A program made the position numbers and the translations under genes. The notes below the pieces were generated by a model. It did no database searches, had not been told where the DNA came from, and saw only the letters and a program-made list of their open reading frames with translations. From NCBI GenBank assembly GCA_018715935.1, contig DVKR01000025.1, positions 1-36,151 on the forward strand: a DNA stretch of 36,151 bases, in the 5' to 3' direction. The first letter of the stretch is position 1. The number at the start of each line of letters is the position of its first letter. Of the stretch, positions 18,252 through 27,098 are shown in pieces. This DNA is from Candidatus Aphodovivens excrementavium. Lineage in GTDB: Bacteria > Actinomycetota > Coriobacteriia > Coriobacteriales > Eggerthellaceae.

Positions 18252-19493
18252 TTGCCCTCGTTCGGTTCTCGCACATCGTCAACGGTTCCCGCCAGCGTAA
18301 TGATGCCGCGGCTGTTGCTGCTGCTTGCGATCTTGTGCCTTACCATCATAGGCTGCGTGATGATCTACTCGTCGTCCATCGCTCAGGCGATGGAGGCGGG
18401 GACGTCTGCCTTCAGCTATTTGAGGGACCAGCTGATCTTCGTGGCGGTTGGCGTGGTGTTCGCCGCGATAATTTGGAAGTTTTTGCCGTGCTCGATATGG
18501 CGCGGCCCTCTGCTGTGGATCGTATGGCTTATCGCGGTTGCCTTGCTGGTGCTCGTTGCCGTTATGGGCATTGTGGGCTTGGGCGCAAAGCGATGGCTGA
18601 TCTTAGGCCCTATTAGCTTTCAGCCCTCCGAATTCGCGAAAATCGCTTTGGTGCTGGTAGCCGCGCGCTTGTTTTGCGAGTATCGCGAAGGAAGCTGTTC
18701 TGTCGTGCAAATGCTGCTGAAGGCGTTTTTGCTCATCGCCATTCCCGTGGCGTTTCTGTATGCGACTCAGTCAGACCTCGGCACCACCATCATTATCGCG
18801 GTGGGCATTTTGGCGGTGCTCTGGTTGGGAGAGGTGCCGTTGCGCTTTATCTTGGGAGTTTGCGCTCTGGGCGTTGTCTTTGTGGTGGTGGCGATTGTTG
18901 GCACGGGGTACCGTTCCGATCGCATGCTGTTTTTGAACCCCTGGGGCGATGGCGAGAACGGCTTGGGGAAGGGCTTTCAGCTCATCCATTCTTATTACGC
19001 GTTTTCCGAGGGCGGTTTGTTCGGCGTCGGCTTGGGGAATTCTCGCGAGAAGTTCTATTTGCCCGAGGCCGAGACCGACTTCATTTTTGCTATCGTCGGG
19101 GAAGAGCTGGGTATGGTGGGCGCCCTTGCGGTAGTGGTATTGTTTATCCTGTTTCTGTATGCCGGAATGCGCATCGCTAAGGCTGCTGCAAACGATTTCG
19201 CCACGATGGTTGCCGGAAGCTGCACGTTGATGCTGGTGTTCCAGGCTTTTTTGAACATCGGATGCGTGGTGGGGCTTTTGCCCACTACCGGAAAGCCGCT
19301 TCCGTTCGTGTCGTCGGGAGGGTCGTCGCTTATCGCCACCTTCATCATGGTGGGTCTGATTTTGTCGGTCTCCAAAGAAGCGGGCGGTCCGAGCATCTAC
19401 GAGAAGCGCCGCGCGGATTTGCGCGTTGTGCGTGCTGCTGAACCTGATCATTCTCCCTCGAAGAGAAAGTCGGGTTCGTTCGGAGGGAGGTAG
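18252..19493 (+). CDS. ftsW: Septal peptidoglycan polymerase FtsW (SEDS family)
   Basis: Polytopic glycosyltransferase that polymerises lipid II at the septum with FtsI. 413 residues with about ten membrane segments. SEDS signatures: GAKRWL...FQPSEFAKIALVL, the GLGNSREKFYLPEAETDFIFAIVGEELG loop (split: GLGNSREKF at ~257 and ETDFIFAIVGEELG), and TGKPLPFVSSGGSS. The start is a TTG at 18252 chosen because AAAGGAGGG lies 5 bases upstream; the first downstream ATG (18301) has no such site. The position between murD and murG supports FtsW rather than RodA. Confidence 0.94.
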   Translation: MPSFGSRTSSTVPASVMMPRLLLLLAILCLTIIGCVMIYSSSIAQAMEAGTSAFSYLRDQLIFVAVGVVFAAIIWKFLPCSIWRGPLLWIVWLIAVALLVLVAVMGIVGLGAKRWLILGPISFQPSEFAKIALVLVAARLFCEYREGSCSVVQMLLKAFLLIAIPVAFLYATQSDLGTTIIIAVGILAVLWLGEVPLRFILGVCALGVVFVVVAIVGTGYRSDRMLFLNPWGDGENGLGKGFQLIHSYYAFSEGGLFGVGLGNSREKFYLPEAETDFIFAIVGEELGMVGALAVVVLFILFLYAGMRIAKAAANDFATMVAGSCTLMLVFQAFLNIGCVVGLLPTTGKPLPFVSSGGSSLIATFIMVGLILSVSKEAGGPSIYEKRRADLRVVRAAEPDHSPSKRKSGSFGGR

Positions 19494-19497
19494 CGCT

Positions 19498-20604
19498 ATG
19501 AAGGTAGTCCTTTCTGGGGGAGGAACCGCCGGTCATATCAACCCTGCGCTCGCTTTGGCCGAGGAGCTGGCCAACCGCGGCTGCGAAGTTCTGTTCGCGG
19601 GAACGCCCACGGGCGTTGAGGCGAAACTGGTTGCCGACGCGGGGATTGAGTTCAGGGGGTTTAAGGCCTCGGGCTTCAACCGAAAAAAGCCTCTCTCGCT
19701 GGTGAAGGGCGTCGCCACCATTCAAAGAAGCACCGGCGAGGCTAAAAGGTGGTTTCAGGAGATATCTCCCGATGCCGTTGTGGCGTTTGGCGGCTATGTG
19801 TGCGTTCCGGTAGGTCGTGCGGCGGAGTCTTTGGGCATTCCGGTTGTTATCCACGAGCAAAATTCGGTTATGGGCATGGCGAATAAATACCTTGCGCATC
19901 GCGCCGCAGCAATCTGCCTCACCTACGAGCACGCGGCCAAAGCGCTTGACGAAGCCGAGCGGAAAAAGGTTGTCTTGACGGGAAACCCGGTACGGTCTTC
20001 GGTGCTGCACGCTTCAAGGGAAGCGGGAAGGCGCATGCTGAACGTTCCCGACGATGCGCGCATGTTGCTGGTAACGGGAGGCAGTCTGGGAGCTCGCCAT
20101 GTTAATCAGGCGGTGATGGCGTTAAAAGACGAGCTTTTATCTCGCGAGGACGTCTACGTGGTTCACCTGACGGGCAGGCGCGAGTTCGAGGCAGTGAGAG
20201 AACAGATGGCGTTAACCGATGTTCAGGCAAAGCGATGGCAGCTCATTGCCTATCAGGATCGCATGGGAGATGCGATGGCCGCAGCGGACGTCATCGTGTC
20301 GCGCGCGGGTGCCTCGTCGTTGGCGGAAATATCGGCGTTGGCCGTTCCGGCGCTATTGGTTCCCTTCCCGGCTGCAACCGAAGACCATCAAACCATGAAC
20401 GCGCGCGCCTACGTTGATGCCGGGTGCGCCTACTTGGTTCCCGACGCCCAGGTGGAAAGCCCCGAGTTCGCCGAGAAGCTCCTCCATTTGCTTGACGATC
20501 CGCAAGCGCGGCTAGACATGCAGGAGGCGGCGCGCGCGCAAAACACGGTTGGCGCGGCGGCGAAATTGGCAGATGCTGTGTTGTCAGCAGCTAATACGCG
20601 TTGA
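19498..20604 (+). CDS. murG: Lipid II synthase MurG (GlcNAc transferase)
   Basis: Peripheral inner-face membrane glycosyltransferase that adds GlcNAc from UDP-GlcNAc to lipid I. 368 residues from the ATG at 19498, which has a GGAGGGAGG ribosome site ending eight bases upstream; an open frame reaching back to 19426 is just overlap with ftsW. N-terminal GT-B domain starts VVLSGGGTAGHINPALALAEEL (split across ~3-24), with HEQNSVMGMANKYL; the C-terminal donor domain has TGGSLGARHVN, SRAGASSLAEI and PFPAATEDHQ. Four bases separate it from ftsW. Confidence 0.97.
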   Translation: MKVVLSGGGTAGHINPALALAEELANRGCEVLFAGTPTGVEAKLVADAGIEFRGFKASGFNRKKPLSLVKGVATIQRSTGEAKRWFQEISPDAVVAFGGYVCVPVGRAAESLGIPVVIHEQNSVMGMANKYLAHRAAAICLTYEHAAKALDEAERKKVVLTGNPVRSSVLHASREAGRRMLNVPDDARMLLVTGGSLGARHVNQAVMALKDELLSREDVYVVHLTGRREFEAVREQMALTDVQAKRWQLIAYQDRMGDAMAAADVIVSRAGASSLAEISALAVPALLVPFPAATEDHQTMNARAYVDAGCAYLVPDAQVESPEFAEKLLHLLDDPQARLDMQEAARAQNTVGAAAKLADAVLSAANTR

Positions 20605-20661
20605 GGCGGCTATCATAGTTCGGATGCAAAACGAATCTAGTACGGCGAAAGCGAGCAAAAC

Positions 20662-22119
20662 GTGACCAACACCGACCAACAGCGCGCATCGCGCATACAA
20701 TCGGTTCACTTCATCGGAGTAGGCGGCGTGGGCATGAGCGGCATCGCCCGCGTTGCCCACGATCAAGGCATGAGGGTAAGCGGCTCCGACTTGAAGGAGA
20801 GCCGCTATACCAAGCAGCTGCGCGAGGCGGGGGTGGAGGTTCACATCGGCCACAGCCCGCAAAACATTTTCGGCACGGGCGCCAACGACGGCCCGGACAT
20901 CGTTGTGGTGTCTACGGCAATCCTCGATAACAATCCCGAGCTTATCAGCGCACGCGAACGCGGGCTTACCATTTGGCATCGCGCCCAGATGCTCGCGCGG
21001 TTGGGGGACGGTCTCGATACGCTGGCGGTGGCAGGTACGCATGGCAAAACCACCACCTCGTCGATGCTTGCCAGTGCGCTGGATGCCTTGGGTCAAGATC
21101 CTACGTTTCTGATTGGCGGCATCGTGCGGGCGTACGGAACCAACGCCCGCTCGGGTTCAGGGCGCTACTACGCTGTCGAGGCAGACGAAAGCGACAAGTC
21201 GTTTATGTTTCTGTCTCCTAAGGCGGTGCTCGTCACCAATATCGAAGCCGACCACTTGGATCATTACCGCGACCTTGCGGAAATCTATGAGAAGTTCCAG
21301 GCGTTCATTGCATCCGTTCCCGAAAAAGACGGCATGGCGGTTGTGTGCGGCGACGACGAGCGGCTCGTTGAGCTTGCGCGCTCTACCGGGCGCAGCGTGC
21401 TAACGTATGGCTTCGGCGCACAAAACGACGTCGTTGTTTCGTCCTATGAGCATCTTGGCGTGAGCAGCTCCTATGAACTGCGGATGCCCGACGGCGCGCG
21501 CGTTTCCGGCTCTTTGCGTCAAAACCCGGGCAAGCATAACGTCTCCAATGCGGCGGGCGTGGTTGCCCTTCTTGCCGCGCTTGGCTTTGACGCCCAGCGG
21601 GCGGCGGACGCGTTGGCGGATTTCGCCGGCGTGAAACGCCGTTTCGATTTGGTGGGCAAGGAGGCAGGCGTTACCGTAGTAGACGATTACGCCCATCATC
21701 CCACCGAGATTAACGCCACCATCACTGCGGCCTCGCAGTTGGGGTACGGCAGGGTGGTCGTGCTGTTCCAGCCCCATCGCTATTCGCGCGCTCCTCTGTT
21801 TACCGAGGTGCTGCACGATGAGTTCGGCGGTGCGTTCGATGCTGCCGATGCGTTGGTGTTTATGGATGTGTATCCTGCCGGCGAAGCCCCGGTGCCTGGG
21901 GTAAGTGGAAAAACGTTCTTAAACGTGGTGCTCGAACATGCAGGCCATCCGAAGGCATCCTATGTGCCGCGTCGCGTTGAGGTGGTTCCCTATCTTGCAG
22001 ACATGCTGCAGGAGGGCGACTTGCTCATCACCATGGGCGCGGGCGATGTAACGGCAATCGGTCCACAGCTGATAGACGAGTTGCGTCGTCGTTCGCAGCA
22101 ACCCGTCCAGGAAGGGTAG
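20662..22119 (+). CDS. murC: UDP-MurNAc--L-alanine ligase MurC
   Basis: First of the Mur ligases, joining L-Ala to UDP-MurNAc with ATP. 485 residues; motifs include HFIGVGGVGMSGIA at the N-terminus, the P-loop GTHGKTTTSS, EADESDKSF, NIEADHLDHY and DDYAHHPTEI. The start is a GTG with only a weak GCGAG upstream. 57 bases separate it from murG, the largest gap between murE and murB, with no clear promoter. Confidence 0.97.
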   Translation: MTNTDQQRASRIQSVHFIGVGGVGMSGIARVAHDQGMRVSGSDLKESRYTKQLREAGVEVHIGHSPQNIFGTGANDGPDIVVVSTAILDNNPELISARERGLTIWHRAQMLARLGDGLDTLAVAGTHGKTTTSSMLASALDALGQDPTFLIGGIVRAYGTNARSGSGRYYAVEADESDKSFMFLSPKAVLVTNIEADHLDHYRDLAEIYEKFQAFIASVPEKDGMAVVCGDDERLVELARSTGRSVLTYGFGAQNDVVVSSYEHLGVSSSYELRMPDGARVSGSLRQNPGKHNVSNAAGVVALLAALGFDAQRAADALADFAGVKRRFDLVGKEAGVTVVDDYAHHPTEINATITAASQLGYGRVVVLFQPHRYSRAPLFTEVLHDEFGGAFDAADALVFMDVYPAGEAPVPGVSGKTFLNVVLEHAGHPKASYVPRRVEVVPYLADMLQEGDLLITMGAGDVTAIGPQLIDELRRRSQQPVQEG

Positions 22120-22122
22120 CGT

Positions 22123-23049
22123 ATGACGGCTCAGCACGCTTCCGCTTTGGGAGCGCTTTTGGTTGACAATCGGTTCGATGGGGAGGTCTACCCCAACGAG
22201 CCCATGTCTCGCCATACCACCTATCGCATCGGCGGTCCGGCGCGCTACCTTGTGCGGGTCGATTCGGTGGGCGCGTTGCGGCACGTGGTGGAATGCGCGC
22301 AAGAAAGCGATGCGCCCTGGATCGTGGTCGGCCGCGGGAGCAACTTGCTGGTGGCAGACGAAGGGTATCCCGGTGTCGTTATCACGCTGGGTCGCGATTT
22401 CCGTAGGCTGCAGTTCGACAAAGAGACGTCTCATTTCTTTGTAGGAGCAGGCGTTCCCCTCTCTTCTGTCGTCCAAGAGGCCTTCAGGCGCTCGCTTGCA
22501 GGGCTTGAGTTTGCCGTGGGCACGCCCGGCACCATCGGCGGCGCTCTGAGGATGAATGCGGGATCGCGCGACGAGTGGCTCGGGGGGCGCGTGGTTGCAG
22601 TGACCACCTATAGCCCGAAGGAGGGCATGCGCCGCCGTCCTGGCGCCGAGATTACCTGGGGTTACCGGTCGAGCTCTTTTTTGCCCGAGGAAGTGCTGGT
22701 TGAGTGCGAGCTTGCTATGGAGCCAGCTGATCCGTTCTTCATCAGGGGCAAGATGGAGGCCTCTCTTGCCCGTCGAAAAAAGACTCAGCCGCTTGGCAAG
22801 CCGTCGTGCGGAAGCGTGTTCAAAAATCCCGAAGGCGATTCAGCGGGACGCCTGATTGAGGAGGCGGGGTTGAAGGGCGCAACCGTGGGCGGCGCGAAAG
22901 TCTCGCCCGTTCACGCTAACTTCATCGTCAACGAGGGCGGCGCAACCGCGCACGACGTGAAAGAGCTTATCGAGACGATTCAAACGGAGGTGGCCAAGGC
23001 TTATGGCGTCGAACTTTCGCCGGAAGTCCGCTTCCTCGGATTCGAATAA
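22123..23049 (+). CDS. murB: UDP-N-acetylenolpyruvoylglucosamine reductase MurB
   Basis: FAD- and NADPH-dependent enzyme that reduces UDP-GlcNAc-enolpyruvate to UDP-MurNAc. 308 residues. FAD-binding motifs RHTTYRIGGPARYLV and GRGSNLLV, then GTPGTIGGALRMNAG, the YRSSSF segment, and the catalytic-Ser region PSCGSVFKNP, as in short (type II) MurB. It starts three bases after murC and its end overlaps ftsQ by 47 bases. Confidence 0.97.
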   Translation: MTAQHASALGALLVDNRFDGEVYPNEPMSRHTTYRIGGPARYLVRVDSVGALRHVVECAQESDAPWIVVGRGSNLLVADEGYPGVVITLGRDFRRLQFDKETSHFFVGAGVPLSSVVQEAFRRSLAGLEFAVGTPGTIGGALRMNAGSRDEWLGGRVVAVTTYSPKEGMRRRPGAEITWGYRSSSFLPEEVLVECELAMEPADPFFIRGKMEASLARRKKTQPLGKPSCGSVFKNPEGDSAGRLIEEAGLKGATVGGAKVSPVHANFIVNEGGATAHDVKELIETIQTEVAKAYGVELSPEVRFLGFE

Positions 23050-24028
23050 GGCGCCTGCCTCGCGTCGCGGCGCGGGGCGGCAACATCCTGGTCGCGCACC
23101 TCGCCGCTCTGCGGGTCGCGCGCAGCGCTCTGCGCAGCAAGACTGGCATGCGGTAGCCGGCGGGCGCTACGTTTCTTCGAACGACGGCACCCCGTTGACT
23201 TCGGTGCGCGTGGGCGACCTCGACCGACTCGAGCGCCAAAATCGCGCCCAGAAGCGCTATAGGCGCTATCTTGTTCGCCTGGGAGTCATTGTGGCCATTC
23301 TTGCCGCGCTTGCTATTGGCGCGGTTGCGGTCTACAACTCGAGCCTGTTCACCATACAAAACGTGAAAGTGACAGGCGTGGAGCATCTTACGTCTGAAGA
23401 GATGTCGGCGCTTGCTGCGGTTCCGTCGGGCACGACGCTCCTTCGCGTCGACGCGTCCGCTATCGAGAACCGCCTAAAGCAAGATGCCTGGGTTCTGGAC
23501 GTGAAGGTGAACCGGATCTTTCCCGATACACTCGAACTTGCGGTCACCGAGCGCGAAATCGCCGCCGTGGTGGAAGTGCCCACTTCCGACGCCAAGGCCA
23601 CCCAGCGCTGGGCCATTGCCTCCGACCATATGTGGCTGATGCCCATTCCCGATCCCGAGTCTGAGGCCGGTCAGCGCACCAGCGCCAAAGTCTATGAGGA
23701 CGCCGATGCGGCTTTGGTTATCAAAGACGTGCCGTTTGGAACAAAAGCCCAGGTTGGTACCTATTGTTCCGATGAGAGCGTGCTGAATGCCCTTGATATC
23801 GTCTCGGGCATGACCACCGAGCTTGCCGGCAGGGTGAAGACCGTCTACGCCGACGGCGTGGAGGAGACGCGCCTCGTGCTTGACAACAATGTCGAAATCG
23901 CGTTTGGCGCGGCGGAAATCATTCGCGATAAAGAGCGCGTGTGCCTGGAAATCATGGAGCAGCATCCCGATTCGGTCGCGTATATCAATGTCCGCGATGT
24001 AGCGAGCCCCACTTACCGAGCGCTCTAG
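23003..24028 (+). CDS. ftsQ: Cell-division protein FtsQ/DivIB
   Basis: Bitopic divisome protein that binds the FtsL/FtsB pair. 341 residues: an unusually long basic cytoplasmic N-terminus (Arg/Ala/Ser-rich, residues 1-88), one membrane segment (~90-111), a POTRA domain (~116-190, FTIQNVKVTGVEHL...VNRIFPDTLELAVTERE in parts), then the FtsQ beta domain. The ATG lies inside murB, giving a 47-base overlap in another frame, which suggests coupled translation. GGAGG ~12 bases upstream is the only ribosome site; a later start cannot be excluded but would cut the basic tail only. Confidence 0.92.
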   Translation: MASNFRRKSASSDSNKAPASRRGAGRQHPGRAPRRSAGRAQRSAQQDWHAVAGGRYVSSNDGTPLTSVRVGDLDRLERQNRAQKRYRRYLVRLGVIVAILAALAIGAVAVYNSSLFTIQNVKVTGVEHLTSEEMSALAAVPSGTTLLRVDASAIENRLKQDAWVLDVKVNRIFPDTLELAVTEREIAAVVEVPTSDAKATQRWAIASDHMWLMPIPDPESEAGQRTSAKVYEDADAALVIKDVPFGTKAQVGTYCSDESVLNALDIVSGMTTELAGRVKTVYADGVEETRLVLDNNVEIAFGAAEIIRDKERVCLEIMEQHPDSVAYINVRDVASPTYRAL

Positions 24029-24142
24029 GCGTATCTTGCGCACCGTGCGCGTCCGCCTGCACCGCACGCGGCGCGGCGAGGGCGGATGCGGGTCCTATCT
24101 CGGAAAAGTTGGTGCGGTTTCGGAGGAAGGGCGGCGCGTTCG

Positions 24143-24171
24143 TTTGCAAATGCAGTGTCATCGTGTACAAT
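24143..24171 (+). promoter_or_regulatory. Probable ftsZ promoter
   Basis: TTTGCA (24143-24148; or TTGCAA one base on), 16-17 bp spacing and TACAAT (24166-24171). It lies in the 215-base gap between ftsQ and ftsZ and would give a leader of about 65 nt. Confidence 0.5.
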
Positions 24172-24243
24172 GACTGCACGTGAGCGCTGCTCACACGCGA
24201 TTTTAAACGCAGCATTGGAAACGCAGCAGGTGTGGAGGACATA

Positions 24244-25386
24244 ATGCCAAATACTATCGGCTCAGAGCATCTGGCGGTCATCAAGGTCGTTGGAGTTGGT
24301 GGCGGCGGTACGAATGCCGTCAACCGTATGGTGGAAGCCGGCGTCAGGGGCGTCGAGTTTATTGCCGTGAACACCGATCGTCAGGCCTTGCTGATGTCGG
24401 ACGCAGACAAGACGATCCACATTGGCGAGGAAATCACTCGCGGGCTGGGCGCAGGAGCGAACCCCGAAGTGGGCTGCCAGGCAGCCGAGGAGAGCCGCGC
24501 GGAAATCCGCGAGGCGTTGGCAGAGGCCGATATGGTGTTTGTTACCGCCGGCGAAGGTGGCGGAACCGGCACGGGTGCCGCTCCCATCATTGCTGAAATT
24601 GCGCGCGAGGAGATTGGCGCGCTAACGGTAGGCGTTGTCACTAAGCCGTTCTCGTTCGAAGGCCGCACGCGTCGCAACCAGGCAGAGCAGGGCATCGACC
24701 TGCTCTCGCAAAAGGTCGACACCCTTATTGTCATCCCCAACGACCGCCTGCTTGAAATCGTTGACAAAAAGACGAGCATGCTCGATGCGTTCCGCATCGC
24801 CGATGACACGCTGCGTCAGGGCATCCAGGGCGTCACCGACCTTATTACCATCCCTGGTCTGATCAACCTCGACTTCGCCGACATTCGCACGGTCATGAAG
24901 GATGCCGGCACTGCCATGATGGGCATTGGCATCGCGTCCGGCGAGAACCGCGCTTTGGACGCAGCGCAGCAGGCTACCAACTCAAGCCTTCTGGAAGCTT
25001 CCATCGCCGGCGCATCGCGCGTGCTGTTCTCCATCGCCGGCGGCAGCGATCTTACGTTGTCGGAGGTCGATGCGGCTGCGCGCACCGTCGAGGCTTGCGC
25101 AGACGAAAACGCCAACATTATCTACGGCCAGATCATCGACGAGAACATGGGCGATCAGGTTCGCATCACCGTTATCGCCACGGGCTTCAAGGCCACGGCT
25201 CCGCGTCAGTCTTCCATGGACTTCGCCGCGAAGGATCTGTTCGCCTCCACCGAGCCTGCTGCGGCAACTACTACCACTGCCACGGCGGCTTCGGTTACTC
25301 CCTCGGTGTCGTATTCGAGCAGTTCTGGCAGCAGCCGTTTTGCAGACGAGGACTACATTCCCGATTTCCTGAAGCGTCAGCGCTAG
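24244..25386 (+). CDS. ftsZ: Cell-division GTPase FtsZ
   Basis: Tubulin homologue that forms the Z ring. 380 residues from the ATG at 24244, four bases after a GGAGGA site; the in-frame GTG at 24232 is rejected because it overlaps that site. N-terminal [10 protein letters not shown], the tubulin signature [10 protein letters not shown] at residues 105-114, NDRLLE and the T7-loop [11 protein letters not shown] are all present. A Ser/Thr/Ala-rich linker leads to the end [13 protein letters not shown], the conserved C-terminal peptide that binds anchors such as SepF. No FtsA lies next to it, so SepF probably anchors the ring. Confidence 0.99.
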   Translation: MPNTIGSEHLAVIKVVGVGGGGTNAVNRMVEAGVRGVEFIAVNTDRQALLMSDADKTIHIGEEITRGLGAGANPEVGCQAAEESRAEIREALAEADMVFVTAGEGGGTGTGAAPIIAEIAREEIGALTVGVVTKPFSFEGRTRRNQAEQGIDLLSQKVDTLIVIPNDRLLEIVDKKTSMLDAFRIADDTLRQGIQGVTDLITIPGLINLDFADIRTVMKDAGTAMMGIGIASGENRALDAAQQATNSSLLEASIAGASRVLFSIAGGSDLTLSEVDAAARTVEACADENANIIYGQIIDENMGDQVRITVIATGFKATAPRQSSMDFAAKDLFASTEPAAATTTTATAASVTPSVSYSSSSGSSRFADEDYIPDFLKRQR

Positions 25387-25398
25387 GCGGCAGAGCTC

Positions 25399-26247
25399 TT
25401 GAGCGAGCCTCAACAACTTCCTTTACCATCTCTCGACGCGCGCCTGTTCGGCGCGCGTCGCATTCCTCTGCTAAGCGACGACCCGCTTTTTCGCCAAACG
25501 GGAGTGCGTATCGCGTTTACCGGCAGGGAGGGCGGGGTCAGCTCTGCGCCCTTCGACACGCTTAATCTTGGTTCGCATGTTAGCGATGACGCCGATGCCG
25601 TAGAGCGCAACAGGGCTCTGTTGCTTCAGGCGCTCGGCGCGCCCGACGCTTCTTTGATCGTTCCCAACCAAGTGCACCGAACGGATGGCGTTACCGTTTC
25701 TTCCCGTGACGCTGCGGCTCTGCAAGCTGCGAGAGAGGCTGCATCTAAAGGCGCCGATTATCTTGTGGTTGAGCCGTGCGGGGTCGCGGCGCTTCTGTGC
25801 TTTGCCGACTGTGCGTCCGTCATCATCGTGTCGCCTACGGGCCGGTTCGCCGTCGCCCATGCAGGATGGCGCGGTGCGGTTGCCGGCATCGCCTCCCAGG
25901 CTGCCTCTGCGCTTGCTGCATGCGACGAAGCCGTGCTTGATGGGGCGATCGTGCAGGGATACAACGCCTACATCGGCCCGCATATCCATGCTGAGTGTTT
26001 CGAGTGCGGAGAAGACGTTGTCGGGCAATTCGTCGAGGCGTTCGGCGGGCAGGCGGCGCCCGACGCGCGCCACGTGGATCTTGCGACAGCCATTCGCATC
26101 GACTTGATGCGTGCCGGCCTGAGTTCAGAGCGCATCATCGATTCCGGCATTTGCACGAGATGCGATTCAGTTTCCTACTATTCCTACAGAGCCTCTGGGG
26201 GAGTGTGCGGAAGGCATGGAGCCGTGGCGCTTCGCTTCGCGCAGTAA
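25399..26247 (+). CDS. pgeF: Laccase-domain protein, peptidoglycan editing factor PgeF family (YlmD/YfiH)
   Basis: Members remove mis-incorporated L-Ser from UDP-MurNAc-peptides or act as purine nucleoside-processing enzymes; the exact role here is not shown by sequence. 282 residues with the metal-site residues His93 (QVHRTDG), Cys138 (FADCASV) and His154 (HAGWRG), and the late motif CTRCDS. It follows ftsZ by 12 bases, as ylmD does in Gram-positive dcw clusters. The start is TTG with a weak site, so the N-terminus is tentative. Confidence 0.92.
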   Translation: MSEPQQLPLPSLDARLFGARRIPLLSDDPLFRQTGVRIAFTGREGGVSSAPFDTLNLGSHVSDDADAVERNRALLLQALGAPDASLIVPNQVHRTDGVTVSSRDAAALQAAREAASKGADYLVVEPCGVAALLCFADCASVIIVSPTGRFAVAHAGWRGAVAGIASQAASALAACDEAVLDGAIVQGYNAYIGPHIHAECFECGEDVVGQFVEAFGGQAAPDARHVDLATAIRIDLMRAGLSSERIIDSGICTRCDSVSYYSYRASGGVCGRHGAVALRFAQ

Positions 26248-26302
26248 CGGCGGCAAACCGCGCTTGGGCGCGAAACGTGCCGCCAAAGTTGAAAGGTACG
26301 TG

Positions 26303-27001
26303 ATGGTTATGGGAGTTGCACAACGCTATCTGAGGGTAAAAGAAGAGCTCGCCTTGGAGTGCGCTCGCGCCGGTCGCTCGCCGGAAGAAGTCTGCCTGGT
26401 TGCCGTTTCTAAGACGGTAGACGTAGATGCGGTTGGTCAGGCGGTTTGTGCGGGGGGATCCGATTTTGGCGAGAACCGCCCCGACGAGCTTGTGCGCAAG
26501 GCCGAGGCCTTCCCCAATGCGAACTGGCATTTCATCGGCAATATCCAATCGCGCCGCATTCCCGATATCGTTAAGAGCGCACATCTTGTCCATTCCCTTT
26601 TCCAAGAAAGCCATGCGCGAAAAATCGAGGCTGCCGCCGCAAAGCTTGGCAAGGTGCAAGACGTGCTTTTGGAAGTGAACGTGTCGGGCGAGCAAAGCAA
26701 AAGCGGCGTGGAGCCGGCATGCGCCTCGGAGCTTTTGTCGGTATGCGAGAGCCTGCCTCATGTTCGCGTTCGCGGTCTTATGACCATGGCGCCGCAGGGC
26801 GATTTGCAGGTGGCGCGCGAAGTGTTTGAGGAGCTGGCTTACCTGAAGCAGGCTCTTCGAGGCAAACTCGATCCTCAGGCCGCCGCCGCATTCGATGGGC
26901 TTTCTATGGGCATGAGCGAGGATTGGCGTGAAGCGGTGGCGGCGGGCGCTACCATAGTGCGGATTGGACGTGCTGTTTTTTCAGATGCGTTTGAGGAATA
27001 A
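26303..27001 (+). CDS. yggS: PLP homeostasis protein YggS/YlmE family
   Basis: Cytoplasmic pyridoxal-phosphate-binding protein that buffers PLP; it has the alanine-racemase-like TIM barrel but is not known to have catalysis. With the ATG at 26303 it has 232 residues, the family norm. A GTG at 26300 directly before is also possible, and GAAAGG lies 6 bases upstream. Lys37 (AVSKT) is the PLP lysine; GENRPDEL, WHFIGNIQSRR, NVSGEQSKSG and GLSMGMSEDW are typical motifs. An open frame reaching back to 26216 overlaps pgeF and is not expected to be used. Confidence 0.95.
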   Translation: MVMGVAQRYLRVKEELALECARAGRSPEEVCLVAVSKTVDVDAVGQAVCAGGSDFGENRPDELVRKAEAFPNANWHFIGNIQSRRIPDIVKSAHLVHSLFQESHARKIEAAAAKLGKVQDVLLEVNVSGEQSKSGVEPACASELLSVCESLPHVRVRGLMTMAPQGDLQVAREVFEELAYLKQALRGKLDPQAAAAFDGLSMGMSEDWREAVAAGATIVRIGRAVFSDAFEE

Positions 27002-27098
27002 CGCCCCGCTGGGGTGAGGATGACGCGAGTTGTTCTAAAGATAGCGATGGCGCAGCATACAGCGGTACTGCTGGCGCAGAGCAGGACAGGTGGTTAGC

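Noticed and set aside
19426-19497. Upstream extension of murG
   Set aside because: It overlaps the ftsW C-terminus and adds residues before the conserved VVLSGGGTAGH start; the ATG at 19498 has a strong ribosome site.
26216-26302. Upstream extension of yggS
   Set aside because: It overlaps pgeF and adds a basic tail not typical of the family; the start at 26300/26303 has a better site.
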